Source of the DNA: ZC4RG29 sp032907565
GTDB taxonomy: Bacteria > Bacteroidota > Bacteroidia > Cytophagales > Cyclobacteriaceae
Length of the DNA: 53,725 nucleotides
Assembly (NCBI GenBank): GCA_032907565.1
Contig: JAJJPK010000102.1
Span: 1-53,725, forward strand
Direction: 5' to 3'
The notes below the pieces were generated by a model. The model did not search any database. It saw only the letters and a program-made list of their open reading frames with translations, and had not been told where the DNA came from. This document shows, one piece after another, positions 52,222-53,725 of this stretch. A program made the translations under genes and the position numbers. How positions within the stretch are numbered: position 1 is the first letter of the stretch; every line of letters starts with the position of its first letter.

Positions 52222-53592
52222 ATGAGCACGACGCCCCGCCCAAAGCCCCGGATGACCTTCTGGCAGATATGGAACATGAGCTTCGGCTTCATGGGAATTC
52301 AGTTGGGTTTTGCGCTTCAGAACAGCAACGCAAGCGGTATTCTGCGCAACTACGGAGCCGAGATCGAACAGCTGTCGTGGTTTTGGCTCGCCGCGCCGAT
52401 CGTCGGGATGGTTGTACAACCGATAGTCGGCCACTACAGCGACCGCACGTGGACCCGGTTGGGACGACGCCGGCCTTATTTCCTGGCCGGGGCGATATTT
52501 TCTTCCTGCGCTCTCATCCTTATGCCCAACGCCTGGATCCTAGGATCGCTGGCGCCGCTTATGTTCATCGGGGCAGGCTTTCTGATGATTATGGATGCGA
52601 GTTTCAACCTCGCGATGGAACCCTTCCGCGCGCTGGTGGCCGACAACCTCCCGGACGAGCAGCGCACGCTCGGCTTTTCCGTACAGACCTCGCTCATCGG
52701 CGTGGGGGCCGTGGTGGGCTCCTGGCTGCCATGGGCGCTTGCGAGGCTCGGGGTTGGCGATTCTGCACCGGAAGGGGAAGTTGCTGCCAACGTTCAGCTC
52801 GCCTTTTACATCGGAGCTGTATTCTTCATACTCACCATCCTCTGGACTGTATTCCGCACCCGCGAATTTTCGCCCGAAGAATATGAGGCCTATCACGGAA
52901 AAACAGAAGACCGGCGCGAGGGCCTCATGACGATATTCCGCGACTTCACGAAGATGCCGCGCACCATGCGGCAGCTGGGACTCGTACAATTCTTTTCCTG
53001 GTTCGCGCTTTTCGGGATGTGGGTCTTCACCACTGACGCCATCGCGACCCACATTTTCGGGCTGCCCGTTACCGACCGGAGCTCCCAGGCTTATCGCGAG
53101 GCGCAGAGCTGGACGGGGATCATCTTCGGTGTCTACAACCTGGTCTCTGCTGTGTATGCGTTGTTCCTGTCGCGGATCGCCGCCCGCATTGGCAGGAAGA
53201 AGACCCATGCGTTTTCTCTGATCCTGGGAGGAATCGGGCTGCTATCGTTTTTCTTCGCCCCCAACAAGGAGTTCCTTATTTTTTCTATGGCGCTTGTCGG
53301 GATTGCCTGGGCCAGCATTCTGGCCATGCCTTATGTGATCCTGTCGAGCTCAATCCCGGCGGGTAAGATGGGGATCTACATGGGGATTTTTAACTTTTTC
53401 ATCACCTTCCCTCAAATCCTGAATGGCCTTATCGGGGGCCCCATGGTACGACACATATACAATAATGAGCCGGTGTATGCCCTGGTGCTGTCGGGCATTT
53501 TCTTCATTTCCGCGGCCATAAGCGTCATTTTCGTCTACGATCCGATCGATCTCCGGGGCAAACCCGTCGAAACGGTGCCACGTACGATTTGA
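52222..53592 (+). CDS. SLC45-like MFS sugar transporter
   Basis: The 456-residue membrane protein is an MFS transporter with about twelve helices. Diagnostic segments are the first helix FWQIWNMSFGFMGIQLGFALQNSNASGIL, the cytoplasmic loop YSDRTWTRLGRRRPYFLAGA, and GAVVGSWLPWALARLG, as in the SLC45/sucrose-maltose-type transporters of Bacteroidota. It would import a disaccharide with a cation. The frame extends upstream to 52069 through the repeat tract, reading a run of Ala-Ser, but ATG 52222 gives the family N-terminus. It ends just before the next gene. Confidence 0.93.
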   Translation: MSTTPRPKPRMTFWQIWNMSFGFMGIQLGFALQNSNASGILRNYGAEIEQLSWFWLAAPIVGMVVQPIVGHYSDRTWTRLGRRRPYFLAGAIFSSCALILMPNAWILGSLAPLMFIGAGFLMIMDASFNLAMEPFRALVADNLPDEQRTLGFSVQTSLIGVGAVVGSWLPWALARLGVGDSAPEGEVAANVQLAFYIGAVFFILTILWTVFRTREFSPEEYEAYHGKTEDRREGLMTIFRDFTKMPRTMRQLGLVQFFSWFALFGMWVFTTDAIATHIFGLPVTDRSSQAYREAQSWTGIIFGVYNLVSAVYALFLSRIAARIGRKKTHAFSLILGGIGLLSFFFAPNKEFLIFSMALVGIAWASILAMPYVILSSSIPAGKMGIYMGIFNFFITFPQILNGLIGGPMVRHIYNNEPVYALVLSGIFFISAAISVIFVYDPIDLRGKPVETVPRTI

Positions 53593-53667
53593 CGCGTTTC
53601 TGTACAGTTTTGTCACACCAGAGTGCGTAACTTCGGCACGGATTTTATTCCTAACCTTCCTAACCTA

Positions 53668-53725
53668 ATGGCTATGGCGCAGAAATTTTTTTGGTTAGCG
53701 GCCGCCGTACTTTTTTTGGCCGCGT
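53668..53725 (+). CDS. Start of an exported protein, cut by window edge
   Basis: Nineteen codons are visible from ATG 53668, reading MAMAQKFFWLAAAVLFLAA, a signal peptide-like hydrophobic start. The rest is outside the window, so the family is unknown. In related Bacteroidota loci a SusC/SusD-type or GH13 protein may follow the transporter, but that is inference. A second ATG at 53674 is a possible start. The 75 bases upstream show TAACTTCG, one base from consensus. Confidence 0.55.
   Translation, partial: MAMAQKFFWLAAAVLFLAA

Overview
The window is chromosomal DNA of a Bacteroidota bacterium, most likely of the order Cytophagales (inference). Several genes start just downstream of the phylum's TAnnTTTG -7 element and few have a recognisable Shine-Dalgarno. 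One surface protein ends in a type IX secretion (T9SS) sorting domain, the SUF operon is of the sufBCDSE-sufT type, and the sugar genes (GH65, pgmB, SLC45-like MFS, GH31, LacI) follow a Bacteroidota pattern. I see no insertion sequence, prophage, integrase, CRISPR array or rRNA. Most of the window is ordinary housekeeping and carbohydrate metabolism.

Layout. 1-4.9 kb: an mreB-like gene running off the left edge, divergent from citrate synthase, acyl-CoA-binding protein, rsmE and a fused SpmA/SpmB-type membrane protein. 5-11.5 kb: two uncharacterised proteins, a TlpA-like thioredoxin, a topA-sirtuin pair and a SixA-type phosphatase. 11.6-17.1 kb: an AGCS amino acid symporter, an uncharacterised pair (371 and 106 aa), a TerB-like protein and a FadD acyl-CoA ligase. 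17.2-17.4 kb: a tRNA-Leu-like RNA gene with its own terminator, whose anticodon loop does not look decodable and whose variable region is far too long. This is the least explained element here. 17.5-24.1 kb: an Lrp/AsnC regulator, then a compact SUF operon (sufB, C, D, S, E, sufT) ending in a bacilliredoxin, behind a clear promoter and an inverted-repeat candidate operator. 24.1-30.3 kb: a membrane-bound nucleotide-sugar dehydratase and a large frameshifted T9SS surface protein. 30.5-37.7 kb: YceI, a DUF5777-like protein, a GAF/PAS sensor without an output domain, a small membrane protein, an SDR, a ThuA lipoprotein and a secreted esterase/lipase-like lipoprotein. 37.7-53.7 kb: a carbohydrate and glycerol locus.

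In the carbohydrate locus the minus strand carries GH65 phosphorylase, beta-phosphoglucomutase, a PfkB kinase, a ROK kinase, glpD, glpK, glpF and a vanadium-haloperoxidase-like lipoprotein. Divergently, the plus strand carries a LacI regulator, a cytosolic GH31 alpha-glucosidase, an SLC45-like sugar transporter and the start of another exported protein. The inferred logic is import of an alpha-glucoside, splitting by phosphorolysis (GH65, then beta-glucose-1-P, then PgmB, then glucose-6-P) or hydrolysis (GH31), and phosphorylation of free glucose by the ROK kinase. Glycerol enters by GlpF, GlpK and GlpD.

A second theme is short tandem repeats (6-8 bp units) in the gaps between genes, at 13.1, 13.2, 15.3, 15.4, 36.4 and 52.0 kb. 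The last is arranged as a large imperfect inverted repeat in front of the sugar transporter.
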